Shown here in pieces: positions 16,126 to 22,667 of a stretch of 22,667 bases of DNA. This DNA comes from a virus, in IMG/VR virus record IMGVR_UViG_3300005933_000078, positions 1-22,667 of that record; one strand, 5' to 3'. The number at the start of each line of letters is the position of its first letter. Within the stretch, counting starts at the first letter, position 1. The translations under genes and the position numbers were made by a program. The notes beneath the pieces were generated by a model that saw nothing but the letters and a program-made list of their open reading frames with translations, ran no database searches and had not been told where the DNA came from.

Positions 16126-16446
16126 CTACTCCTCAGAGCTAGGCTTGCGGCGCGAGCGCACTGGTGGCCTGCGGTTGCCGTCGATGACCGGCGCCGGGGC
16201 TTGCGCTCGCTTGAGCTGCTCCTCGTCCACCACCTTTGGCTTGATTGGTTTGGTCTGCTCTTCTTCCTCGAGGATGGCGGCGAGCTGGGCTTTGTCCTCA
16301 ATGATCTCGGCAGACGCAGGCAGCTTGCCGTTGTCAGCAAAGAAGTCGGGCAAAGAATAGACGCGGCTGGCGTTCTTGCCGCGGCCCATGCGGCCAAATG
16401 CGGGGTGGTAGAAGCCGACTTTGTCGAAGCGTACGTTGATAGGCAT
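16126..16446 (-). CDS. Small charged structural-module protein, unknown function
   Basis: The 106-residue product starts MPINVRFDKVGFYHPAFGRMGRGKN, followed by YSLPDFF and an acidic then basic, probably disordered tail rich in Glu, Lys, Pro and Arg. I chose ATG 16446 because GAGGA lies about 7 bases upstream; the frame remains open to a TTG at 16464, but that start would place the ribosome site inside the coding region. It sits between the cement gene and the gp11-like gene, a usual place for a minor head or connector protein. I do not recognise the family with certainty. The N-terminal 45 residues look folded and conserved in style, the rest does not. Confidence 0.75.
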   Translation of the reverse strand: MPINVRFDKVGFYHPAFGRMGRGKNASRVYSLPDFFADNGKLPASAEIIEDKAQLAAILEEEEQTKPIKPKVVDEEQLKRAQAPAPVIDGNRRPPVRSRRKPSSEE

Positions 16447-16473
16447 TGGTTGTTCCTCTTCCAAAGGATGGCA

Positions 16474-16493
16474 GGCGGGCCCGAGGGCCCGCC
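16474..16493 (-). terminator. GC-rich hairpin after the cement gene, possible leaky terminator
   Basis: GGCGGGCCC and GGGCCCGCC are perfect inverted arms separated by GA. In practice this is an 8-base-pair stem with a 4-base loop. It lies 7 bases past the stop of the cement gene and 27 bases before the next start. No T-run follows on either strand (minus-strand downstream reads TGCCATCCTTTGG), so it is not a classic intrinsic terminator. It could weaken read-through into the tail genes or stabilise the 3' end of the capsid message. Confidence 0.5.
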
Positions 16494-16500
16494 CGTGTTA

Positions 16501-16968
16501 TCAGTTCTGGTTGTCGGGGTAGGCTTTCCACTTCGTCACGTCCTTGGTCAGGAACGCATTGATTGCCCCTGCCGTGGTCGTGGTCGTAGTGGTGATGCAC
16601 AGAATGCCGAGGTACTGCTCGTAGACTGCACCTTCCATTGGCAATGCGATCGCTGTGATCATGGCACCATCAGCAGTCAGGCCTGTGCCTGCTGCGCCGG
16701 TGACGAGCGGGTCGGTGTCGTAATGCACCGTCGCTGAGCCGTCAGTGGCAATGGCGGCCTGCGCATCCGATACGAGCCGGAACTTCACCGTACCGGCAGC
16801 GCCGCCGGTGATGATCGCAGTGTCGCACTGGATGACGAGGTAGATCGGTTCACCGCTGCCGATGTCCCGGGCTTCCTGCAGGTCAATGACGTCGCCGATG
16901 AGCGCGGTGCCAGCAGCTGCTGCAACGCTGGTCGCATCGGCGAACTCGAGTAGGCTATCGAGGATCAT
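16501..16968 (-). CDS. Capsid cement/decoration protein (Bbp16-like)
   Basis: The 155-residue product begins MILDSLLEFADATSV, has IDLQEARDIGSGEPIYLVIQ (28-47) and then alternating short beta strands with Ala/Gly/Thr loops. I recognise this opening and the ARDIGSGEP turn from the Bbp16-type capsid cement family of Bordetella phage BPP-1, where dimers clamp neighbouring capsid subunits on the outer shell. It follows the major capsid gene, as expected, and has a very strong Shine-Dalgarno sequence (AAGGAGAT, about 7 bases before ATG 16968), fitting a protein needed in capsid-like amounts. Near position 123-133 it carries a run of six Thr residues, an odd low-complexity loop. Confidence 0.82.
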   Translation of the reverse strand: MILDSLLEFADATSVAAAAGTALIGDVIDLQEARDIGSGEPIYLVIQCDTAIITGGAAGTVKFRLVSDAQAAIATDGSATVHYDTDPLVTGAAGTGLTADGAMITAIALPMEGAVYEQYLGILCITTTTTTTAGAINAFLTKDVTKWKAYPDNQN

Positions 16969-16989
16969 GGTTGATCTCCTTTCTCAGGC

Positions 16990-17988
16990 TCACACAACGC
17001 GAGCTTCGTTGATGGACAGAGCGTCAACCCGACGGATCGGATAGCCACCCCACGAGGTCTGCATCGTACCGCCAACCATTTCCATGGTGAGGGTCGAGTT
17101 CGAGACCTTCTCGGACGTCTGACGGCGCAGGAACGCAAGCATCTGCTTATCCATGTACCAAGCGCAGCGCCCGAACGATGCGTTCGGGATCTCCGTCAGT
17201 GCACGGTGCATCAGGTCGTTCAGATCCGCACCGGTGGTGAGGTCTGCCGTCAGCAGCGAGCGATCGATGTTGGCGATGCGCACGACATAGCGCCAGTCAC
17301 GAACCGAGAGGCCCGCGTCCCAGCGATAGTGCGTACGATACGCCTGCATGCGGCCCTTGTTGCCGTCCGCATCTTCAATCGTCACCTCACCGAGGTCACG
17401 CTGCTTCAAGCCCGCCGCCGAGCCCTTTGGCACGATGCCATGGCAGGTGTTGGGAGACCAGCAGATGAGCCAGATCGAGGCGTTGTCCGATCCGGTTCCG
17501 CCACCCTCGATGATGTTGTCGCCGTTCTCAGCCGACAGATCATTGTAGCGTGGAGCGAAGCCGGTGAACTCTTCTGGGGCGGTTGCTTCGTCGCCATAGA
17601 AGAGGGTGTCCGCGATCTCTTGGTTCATGCCCTCAATATGGGGGCGATCTTCCTGCAGACGGAAGGCAGCAGGATCACCCGCCATATCCACGAGGGCCTT
17701 GTCGACCTCCGCGTAATCTTCCAGCATGCCGCAGGTGTCCGTCACTTGGACCGCACGGCTCTTGGTCGGCTGAACGCCACCGTAGAGCTTACGCCAAGTT
17801 GGGGTCGGGAGACCCGAACGGATAGACGACCGGTGCCCGGTAGTCAGGTTGCCTTCAAGCCAAGTCATGTCCGCAAGGATTTCGTTGGTCTCGTTTAGGA
17901 TCTCGATGACATCCGCAATGGTGCCGTCGGGATCAGTGACCTTCGCGAGATCTGCGAGGGTTGGGTTCTTGACGCTAAGTGTGGCCAT
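16990..17988 (-). CDS. Major capsid protein
   Basis: The 332-residue product is the shell protein by position (after scaffold, before cement) and by sequence: an N-terminal helical part with IADVIEILNETNEILADMTWLEGN style, a central region with TFRSGLPTPTW-like RSGLPTPTWRKLYGG, and an ending VGGTMQTSWGGYPIRRVDAL followed by a short tail. No cleavage protease gene lies next to it. It belongs with podovirus capsid proteins of about 330 residues; the neighbours are BPP-1-like, and in BPP-1 the capsid protein has a topologically rearranged HK97-like fold, which may hold here but is untested. The AAGGAGG ribosome site ends 7 bases before ATG 17988. Confidence 0.88.
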   Translation of the reverse strand: MATLSVKNPTLADLAKVTDPDGTIADVIEILNETNEILADMTWLEGNLTTGHRSSIRSGLPTPTWRKLYGGVQPTKSRAVQVTDTCGMLEDYAEVDKALVDMAGDPAAFRLQEDRPHIEGMNQEIADTLFYGDEATAPEEFTGFAPRYNDLSAENGDNIIEGGGTGSDNASIWLICWSPNTCHGIVPKGSAAGLKQRDLGEVTIEDADGNKGRMQAYRTHYRWDAGLSVRDWRYVVRIANIDRSLLTADLTTGADLNDLMHRALTEIPNASFGRCAWYMDKQMLAFLRRQTSEKVSNSTLTMEMVGGTMQTSWGGYPIRRVDALSINEARVV

Positions 17989-17995
17989 TGTGGGC

Positions 17996-18002
17996 CCTCC
18001 TT
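17996..18002 (-). promoter_or_regulatory. Very strong ribosome binding site of the major capsid gene
   Basis: The minus strand reads AAGGAGG, a full match to the anti-Shine-Dalgarno core, with a 7-base spacer to ATG 17988. It is the strongest site in the window and fits the high output needed for the capsid. Confidence 0.75.
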
Positions 18003-18005
18003 TGG

Positions 18006-18671
18006 TTACGCCGATTTGTCAAACATGGACGGATACATTCGCTTCAGTGTCCCTTCCGTCTGCGGGGCGGCGTCGCCCTGCAGCAAGGCTGGATCAGCGA
18101 TTGCTTTGCCCACGCGGTTCAGGAAGCGCAGCATCGCGGGGTGATTGCCGACCGCAAGGCCGCCCGGGTTTTCTGGGCTGGGCGACTTGAACAACGCCCG
18201 CAGATCGGGGTCGCCGAACTGCTTGAGGGCGTTTTCCGCAACCTTGAGGTTCTCGGCGAACTTCTCGCCACCGATCTCCTTGTCAGCCTTGGCACTCTGC
18301 CGCCAGCCGTCTACCTGACGGTCCCAGCTCTCAACAGCCACATCGTTAAGCTGCTGCGCGCGATTGATGTCGTACTCGATCAGGGCCTGATACTGATCTT
18401 GTGTCAGCCCCATATCGCGTGCCGTGTCGGCAAACGCATCAATCCTGCCCTTGGTCTCGTCATCAAGATCGAGGCCCTCGGGCGGCTCGAAGGCGTACGC
18501 ATCTGGTACACCCTCACTTCCACCGCTCTCGTCATCCGACAGCAGATCGGCGGCATCCGTAACGCCTGCATCAGCAGGCGCGGAAGCATCGGCAGCGGTG
18601 GTGTCAGCTGCCGTGGCTTCGGTTGTTTCTGTGGTGTCAGCGAGTAGATCGCCTGTGGTCTCTTCAGTCAT
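18006..18671 (-). CDS. Capsid scaffolding protein
   Basis: The 221-residue product has a low-complexity acidic start rich in Asp, Glu, Thr and Ala (residues 1-60), a helical middle (YAFEPPEGLDLDDETK, then about 75-150 rich in charged residues and likely coiled coil), and a C-terminal LKRMYPSMFDKSA, an ending typical of podovirus scaffolds. Scaffolds of this type fill the procapsid and leave as DNA enters. Position between the Bbp19-like gene and the capsid gene agrees. No protease motif is seen, so it is probably a plain scaffold. GAGAGGA about 7 bases upstream supports ATG 18671. Confidence 0.82.
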   Translation of the reverse strand: MTEETTGDLLADTTETTEATAADTTAADASAPADAGVTDAADLLSDDESGGSEGVPDAYAFEPPEGLDLDDETKGRIDAFADTARDMGLTQDQYQALIEYDINRAQQLNDVAVESWDRQVDGWRQSAKADKEIGGEKFAENLKVAENALKQFGDPDLRALFKSPSPENPGGLAVGNHPAMLRFLNRVGKAIADPALLQGDAAPQTEGTLKRMYPSMFDKSA

Positions 18672-18688
18672 CGTCTCGTCCTCTCTTC

Positions 18689-18982
18689 CTATTCGCCGAA
18701 GTGGTTCTCTTCGAGCATCAGCATGAACTTGGCCTTTGCCTGTGTGCGGATTTGCTCAAGCAGCACCTCACCTACGGCTCGACCTCCTTCGTTAAAAGCA
18801 CTGCTGTCACTGTCGCCGGGGATGTGACTGAGCCTGCCTACATGACATGTACCATAGATCAAGTCGTACAGGAAGCGGCGCCCACGCGGCTCTTTCAGGA
18901 TGTAGTCCAGATCGCGCTGGCGATCCGCCTCCTCCTTTTCCGCTCTGGCGACCTGTGCCGGATCTGATGCGTTGTATGTCAT
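18689..18982 (-). CDS. Bbp19-like small phage protein
   Basis: The 97-residue product has the pattern I associate with the Bbp19 family: a charged N-terminal helix (ARAEKEEADRQRDLDYIL), GRRFLYDLI (34-42), a Cys-containing turn (GTCHVGR), FNEGGRAVGEVLLEQI (63-78) and an acidic end. Members are found next to the portal in BPP-1-like and other podoviruses; their role is not known to me beyond the head module. The ATG overlaps the portal stop (ATGA), so it is probably translated by ribosomes finishing the portal gene. Confidence 0.78.
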   Translation of the reverse strand: MTYNASDPAQVARAEKEEADRQRDLDYILKEPRGRRFLYDLIYGTCHVGRLSHIPGDSDSSAFNEGGRAVGEVLLEQIRTQAKAKFMLMLEENHFGE

Positions 18983-20715
18983 ACGGTTTGCTGGCCCCCC
19001 TGCAGAAGAGCGGTCAGTGCGTTAGGGTTCTGCGTGTCAGCTTCAGACAGCACCTTAGCTGCCTGCGCACCCTGTTGCAGCTGCATCATCTGCTGTTCTG
19101 CCTGCTGCGCCTCGGCCCGCTGCTGACGAAGGGCGGCCACCTCATCGGCATCGCGCATGATGTCTGGGCTGGTGCCGAGGATCTCGCCGTAGCTGCGAAT
19201 AGCCTCGTCGGCGTTCAAGTTGTCGATGATGTCCGGGAACACGGCGCTTAGGTTGCCAGCGAACGAGAACGTGCGCTCGATGGAAGACGCGGCAACCGCC
19301 TCCTGCGCCTGCGCCAACAGCGAGATGTACTTGACGTCAAGGTCTACGCCCTCGAGCGCGGGCGGCGGCGGTGGCAGAATGCCTGCCTCGAGCGCGAACG
19401 TGAAGACGTCCTCGATCAGCGGGTCGAGGAACTCAGTGTTCAGGCGCTGCAGCACCGGGCCCAGCAGCACCAGCTTCTCCTCGTGGCGTTCAGCGACCTC
19501 GGTTGCGGTCATCATGCGGCGATCGCTGTTGATCATCATGGCAAACAAGTCAGCATAGAAACCGCGTTGGATGCGGCTCTGCACTTCCTGAATGTCCATC
19601 ATCAGCTCGTTGATCCGAGGCTGCACGGTGTACGCTGGCTGGAAGCCCTGCGTCCCCTGCTGCGGATCGACGTAAGTCGTGCCGCCCGGCAGCACGGTTG
19701 ACGGCTTGCCCTTCAGCGACATGCTGCCGACCATGGGCGGGTTGACCATCTTGTCGATCGCCTGCGCCTTGCGCTTCTGCTCATGCTGCAGCTGCTTGAT
19801 GTCGCCGAGCTGCTCCATCCCCGGGCTGACGCCGTAGACGTCACCGCCCAGCACATCCCAGCGTGGGCAATAGGCCGGGAAGGTGTCGAATCCACCCTCT
19901 TGCAGCAGCTTGTCGCCGTCTGAGCCCTTCTCCATGTAGACGTCCATGAACGCCTTGTTCTTTGGGTCCAGCGGGCGCGACAGGTCGCGGTCTTCCATAC
20001 GACGCGGCTGGATCATGTGAATGATCTCGATGCGCTCGTCGTAGTTCTTCTGATCCCACAGGCGCTTGACTGCCTTTGATACGTTGGACCAGTCTTCGCT
20101 ACCATCGCGCTGGATGACGAACTGCTCGACGACCTGAGACACGCTCATCGTGAACTCCCGACCAAGCGTGTTCGCCCGGCCAAACTCGTCCTCGGCGATG
20201 ACGTATTCGCCAGCGGTGAACGCGCGAAACGAGATGATGTCGGTGGGGTGACGGCGGCGATACAGCGCAGCAGTGCCAAACGCGCCCAACTCGCTGTAGA
20301 TGGTTGACGCGCTGTTGTAGAAGTTTGAGCGGGTCAGGACGGTGCGGAGAATACGCTCGACCTGCCCCAACCAGTCCTTGACGCCAGCCGCATCCATCAG
20401 ATCTGGGTTGGGTGTCTGCAGGCGAAACCACGGGCGCGCCGGGCTGGTCATGCCGGACATCATGCCAGCAGACAGCGTGCGAAGCGCCTGCCCGCCGGTG
20501 TTGTCGACGATCTTGGTGCTGCGCTTGCGGCCCTTGGTGCTCTGGCTTTCGAGCAGGTAGCGGCCCCGGCGCGGGATCAGGTAATCCGAGATCTCGATCC
20601 AGTGCGACCGCCAGCTCGAGCGGTCGTCCTCGAGACGCTTCCACCGCAGGAAGATTGCGCCGCGCTTGCCCTTCAGCGAGCTGTTCATCAGGTTCTCAGG
20701 CGTCTGCGCTACCAT
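18979..20715 (-). CDS. Portal protein (head-to-tail connecting protein)
   Basis: The 578-residue product matches the podovirus head-to-tail connecting family in length and motifs: RWKRLEDDRSSWRSHWIEISDYLIPRRGR-type opening (25-53, shown in part), DNTGGQALRTLSAGMMSGMTSP (71-92, key residues LxAGMxSGxTSP), PWFRL, and a middle IYSELGAFGTAALY. The C-terminal 60 residues are Gln/Ala-rich (RQQRAEAQQAEQQMMQLQQ) and likely helical, as in the portal barrel or tail. The protein forms the twelve-subunit ring through which DNA passes, and binds terminase during packaging. AAGGAA about 7 bases upstream supports ATG 20715. The stop overlaps the next start. Confidence 0.93.
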   Translation of the reverse strand: MVAQTPENLMNSSLKGKRGAIFLRWKRLEDDRSSWRSHWIEISDYLIPRRGRYLLESQSTKGRKRSTKIVDNTGGQALRTLSAGMMSGMTSPARPWFRLQTPNPDLMDAAGVKDWLGQVERILRTVLTRSNFYNSASTIYSELGAFGTAALYRRRHPTDIISFRAFTAGEYVIAEDEFGRANTLGREFTMSVSQVVEQFVIQRDGSEDWSNVSKAVKRLWDQKNYDERIEIIHMIQPRRMEDRDLSRPLDPKNKAFMDVYMEKGSDGDKLLQEGGFDTFPAYCPRWDVLGGDVYGVSPGMEQLGDIKQLQHEQKRKAQAIDKMVNPPMVGSMSLKGKPSTVLPGGTTYVDPQQGTQGFQPAYTVQPRINELMMDIQEVQSRIQRGFYADLFAMMINSDRRMMTATEVAERHEEKLVLLGPVLQRLNTEFLDPLIEDVFTFALEAGILPPPPPALEGVDLDVKYISLLAQAQEAVAASSIERTFSFAGNLSAVFPDIIDNLNADEAIRSYGEILGTSPDIMRDADEVAALRQQRAEAQQAEQQMMQLQQGAQAAKVLSEADTQNPNALTALLQGGQQTV

Positions 20716-20724
20716 GGCGGTTCC

Positions 20725-20820
20725 TTACTTTGCCGACAGGGACGGCTTGGGGGGCGGAGGCGCAGTGTCCTGCGCCTTCGCCCGCTCCACGATCGCTGCG
20801 TTTGTTCTTTGCTGTGACAT
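20725..20820 (-). CDS. Possible 31-residue gene between the proline-rich protein and the portal
   Basis: An ATG at 20820 overlaps the stop of the preceding gene (TGATG), and the frame ends with TAA at 20725, 9 bases before the portal start. The product begins MSQQRTNAAIVERAKAQD, has APPPPKPS and ends LSAK. The portal ribosome site (AAGGAA) overlaps its stop codon. The tight fit on both sides suggests a real coupled microgene; size alone cannot prove it. It has a proline run similar to that of the preceding protein, so a split or duplicated tail is also possible. Confidence 0.5.
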   Translation of the reverse strand: MSQQRTNAAIVERAKAQDTAPPPPKPSLSAK

Positions 20821-21071
20821 CACTGCCCCGTCAGCGACTTTAATGCGCGCTGGGTATCGCCGATGCCGAGGCCTTGCGATCCGCCGACGTTGCGGACGCT
20901 ACCACTTACGCCTTGCTGCATGCGACCTCGACGGCTGGCGTCGGCCCGGGCGCGGCTGCTCTGAGCGTCTTGCATCGTCGGTGCAGGCGGTGGTGCCGCG
21001 GGAGGCGGCGGAGGGGGCGGACTGCCGCCACCAAAGCCGGGCAGTGTCAGGTAGATGGCGAGGCGTGACAT
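20820..21071 (-). CDS. Small proline-rich phage protein upstream of the portal
   Basis: The 83-residue product starts MSRLAIYLTLPGFGGGS, has a run of seven Pro then APPPAPT, a basic stretch (RARADASRRGRMQQG) and ends GGSQGLGIGDTQRALKSLTGQ. Small proteins with a proline run, a basic block and a late GxQGLG...K-LG/TG-type ending are common near the portal or terminase genes of podoviruses; the role is unknown. I chose ATG 21071 because AGGAG lies 7 bases upstream; a longer frame to 21119 lacks such a site. It overlaps the end of the gene before it by 25 bases. Confidence 0.76.
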   Translation of the reverse strand: MSRLAIYLTLPGFGGGSPPPPPPPAAPPPAPTMQDAQSSRARADASRRGRMQQGVSGSVRNVGGSQGLGIGDTQRALKSLTGQ

Positions 21072-21442
21072 ACGATGTCTCCTGATTTGATGCTGATGAG
21101 GTGCTGACGCAGCTGCCACGGCGTCAATGCCAATGACCTGATGCCGCAGATGGATTTGGTCAAGCCGACGCAGCTGTTCAAAATGAACGGGCCGGGCGCG
21201 CGGGTGGCCCTGCGCTTGATCGAGATGACCTCTTTGCCTTGGTCTCTAAGGTACTGCACAAGCGGGTATTCGGGCTCGCACAGCACGGTCGTGACGTGGC
21301 CCTCAAGGCGCATGTCGTGCCCAACCCACGAGTGCTGGCGGTCGTCGATGACGGCGCACCAGACGTGCCGATACCCCTGCTTCAACAGGCCACCGAACGG
21401 GTGCAGGTTGTTATGCTCAAAGATCACGAGTGCGTCTGTCAT
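21047..21442 (-). CDS. Unknown conserved-type phage protein between terminase and portal
   Basis: From ATG 21442 the product has 131 residues, starting MTDALVIFEHNN, with GYRHVWCAV (24-32) and SCVGLTKSICGI (90-101) followed by LTPWQLRQHL. I recall similar proteins of about 140 residues in podovirus head modules, without a known function. A conserved-looking His early and a Cys at a helix start late in the chain recall the order of catalytic residues in permuted papain-like enzymes, but this is only a hypothesis. A GTG at 21505 would add 21 residues and overlap the terminase end by 20 bases; neither start has a clear ribosome site, so the start is uncertain. The stop overlaps the next gene. 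Confidence 0.68.
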   Translation of the reverse strand: MTDALVIFEHNNLHPFGGLLKQGYRHVWCAVIDDRQHSWVGHDMRLEGHVTTVLCEPEYPLVQYLRDQGKEVISIKRRATRAPGPFILNSCVGLTKSICGIRSLALTPWQLRQHLISIKSGDIVCHASPST

Positions 21443-21485
21443 GGTGCGAATGTACACGACAGCGGGCGGCGTGTCGAGATCAGCC

Positions 21486-22667
21486 TCAGAACGGGTCGTA
21501 ATCACCCTGAGGTTGTTGGTAGTCCACGCCTCTATACCCCGACCGCTGGGTCTGGCTGACAGGCAAGGCGTAGGTCAGCGCCAGCGCGTCAGCCATGTCA
21601 GGGCTGCTCATGCCGCGCTTCTTCATGTCCTCTTTGCGCTCGAGCTGGATCTCGTTGCGCAGGTTGTAGCCGTACTCGACGCCGGTCAGGTCGGTCTTGA
21701 GATCCTCGTCGTCTGGCAGGCGGATGCCCTGCTTGATCGCCTCGCGAAGGTTGGCCCACATCTGGGCGCGCATGTTGGCGTGACCCTTCTGCGTCGCCTT
21801 GCTGCCAAAGTTGATCTCGATCACATCATGTCCAAGCTGGCGCAGGCGATCCACCACCGGGCCGCCGACGCCGCCACCGTCGACCATGATGGCGTCGGGG
21901 TTCGTCTCGTTGGCGATGCGCGACACCTCGGATGCCAGCGTCATGCTGTCCACCTGCTGGTAAACGTGAATGCCTTGGCTCTGCGCGTCGCGCCCCTGCC
22001 GCAGGTAGATCACGCTGCTGTCATCGCCGAACCGGGCGACGTCCACGCCCATGACCAGTGGCTCACTGGGACCGACGAACACCTCGAGATCGATGCACCT
22101 CTCGACATCGCCAGCGCTGATAAACTGCAGCGATCCAGCGTCCGGGAACATGCCACGCACGCGCACCTTAAAGAAGTCGCTGTCCTCGCCGTAGTCCTTT
22201 TCCCATTGGGTAAACAGCTCCTTGTTGGTCTGTTCCACGTCTCGGCTGTCGATGAAGCGACGAATGAAGTTGTTGCGGAAGCGGCCCGCCATGTTCTGGT
22301 AGAAGCGACCGCTGTTCCGCGTCGGGTTGCCGAAGTCGAAGGTCATCGGCTCGCCGTCGGTCAGACCGCCCTCTCGCACCTCGTAGATCCGATCAGGCAC
22401 GGCGCTGGCCTCGTCGAAGATGTAGAACGGCGTGCTGTTGGCAGCGTGCAGGCCCGCAAACGCCTCGCTGTTCTCTTCGCGGCTGGTCAACGCATCGACG
22501 CGCCACGTCTCGCGGTAATCCCTGTGGTACATGTTCAGCGACCCGCTGCCGCTGTTGAGCTCGTACCAATGCTTGGTCAGCCCCATGCCGTGCCACTTGG
22601 CCAGCTCGGACCACGTCTTGGTGCGCAGCTGCTCGCCGGTGTTGGCGGTGACCACGCCCTTGGCGAA
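21486..22667 (-). CDS. terL: Terminase large subunit, N-terminus cut by window edge
   Basis: 393 residues are visible and the frame is open at the right edge, so the start and the Walker A loop lie outside the window; GTG 22655 is not the true start. Visible parts: TGEQLRTKTWSELAKW (adenine-side helix), Walker B with catalytic Glu in FYIFDEAS (Asp85, Glu86 of the visible part), the coupling segment GNPTRNSGRFYQ (113-124), then the RNase H-like nuclease: GVDVARFGDDSS (first acid Asp209), AIMVDGGGVGG (second acid Asp263) and SPDMADALAL (third acid region Asp357/Asp360). The enzyme pumps DNA into the procapsid and cuts concatemers. It is the first gene of the structural run here, unlike in T7, where terminase lies at the far end. 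The small subunit is probably just off the right edge. Confidence 0.95.
   Translation of the reverse strand, partial: FAKGVVTANTGEQLRTKTWSELAKWHGMGLTKHWYELNSGSGSLNMYHRDYRETWRVDALTSREENSEAFAGLHAANSTPFYIFDEASAVPDRIYEVREGGLTDGEPMTFDFGNPTRNSGRFYQNMAGRFRNNFIRRFIDSRDVEQTNKELFTQWEKDYGEDSDFFKVRVRGMFPDAGSLQFISAGDVERCIDLEVFVGPSEPLVMGVDVARFGDDSSVIYLRQGRDAQSQGIHVYQQVDSMTLASEVSRIANETNPDAIMVDGGGVGGPVVDRLRQLGHDVIEINFGSKATQKGHANMRAQMWANLREAIKQGIRLPDDEDLKTDLTGVEYGYNLRNEIQLERKEDMKKRGMSSPDMADALALTYALPVSQTQRSGYRGVDYQQPQGDYDPF

Noticed and set aside
16447-16464. TTG at 16464 as start of the small protein before the gp11-like gene
   Set aside because: The added codons contain the GAGGA ribosome site that correctly spaces ATG 16446, so the shorter form is preferred.
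16474-16493. Classic intrinsic terminator
   Set aside because: The stem is strong, but neither strand has a T-run after it, so only a leaky or processing role is proposed.
21072-21119. Upstream start at 21119 for the proline-rich protein
   Set aside because: AGGAG sits 7 bases before ATG 21071, inside what would be coding sequence of the longer form, and the extra His/Arg residues look non-coding.
22653-22655. GTG at 22655 as the terminase start
   Set aside because: The frame continues to the window edge (FAKG before it) and the protein would lack the Walker A loop, so this is an internal Val codon.
1-22667. Integrase, RNA polymerase, lysis genes, tRNA or CRISPR array
   Set aside because: No such gene, cloverleaf-like segment or spaced direct repeat was seen; nearly all bases are accounted for by structural genes.

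Overview
The window is one strand-coherent piece of a tailed-phage (podovirus-type) genome, or of a prophage of that type. Every supported gene lies on the minus strand, so transcription runs from high to low coordinates: the packaging enzyme, then head genes, the tail tube and nozzle, the internal virion (ejectosome-like) proteins, and finally the tail fibre. Both edges cut a gene: the large terminase loses its N-terminus at the right edge and the tail fibre loses its C-terminus at the left edge. No bacterial housekeeping gene, tRNA, rRNA, insertion sequence or CRISPR array was seen. The fairly high GC content and low AT content of the short gaps fit a proteobacterial host, perhaps an alphaproteobacterium, but the host is inference only.

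Head module (about 22.67 to 16.45 kb): large terminase, a conserved-looking unknown protein, a proline-rich small protein, a possible 31-residue gene, the head-to-tail connecting portal, a Bbp19-like small protein, an acidic scaffold, the major capsid protein and a Bbp16-like capsid cement protein. This order and these families resemble Bordetella phage BPP-1 more than T7. A strong GC hairpin follows the cement gene.

Tail and ejection module (about 16.45 kb to the left edge): a small unknown protein, a T7 gp11-like tail tubular protein, a 928-residue nozzle-like protein with inserted beta-domain repeats, a GNAT acetyltransferase, gp14-like and gp15-like internal virion proteins, a giant 3117-residue protein in the gp16 position, and a tail fibre with a T7 gp17-like N-terminal domain. 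The genes are nearly gapless; several stop and start codons overlap (ATGA, TGATG, TAATG), which implies one or a few long polycistronic messages with translational coupling.

The most unusual element is the giant protein. It takes up over 40% of the window and looks like a polyvalent phage protein: a probable zincin metallopeptidase (HEVGH), a separate domain built around an HDAFGH motif, a possible ADP-ribosyltransferase-like domain bracketed by near-identical short linkers, and hydrophobic C-terminal segments. Such proteins are thought to be carried in the virion and delivered into the host with the DNA. No replication, lysis, integrase or RNA polymerase gene lies in this window. No gene-free stretch exceeds about 55 bases.
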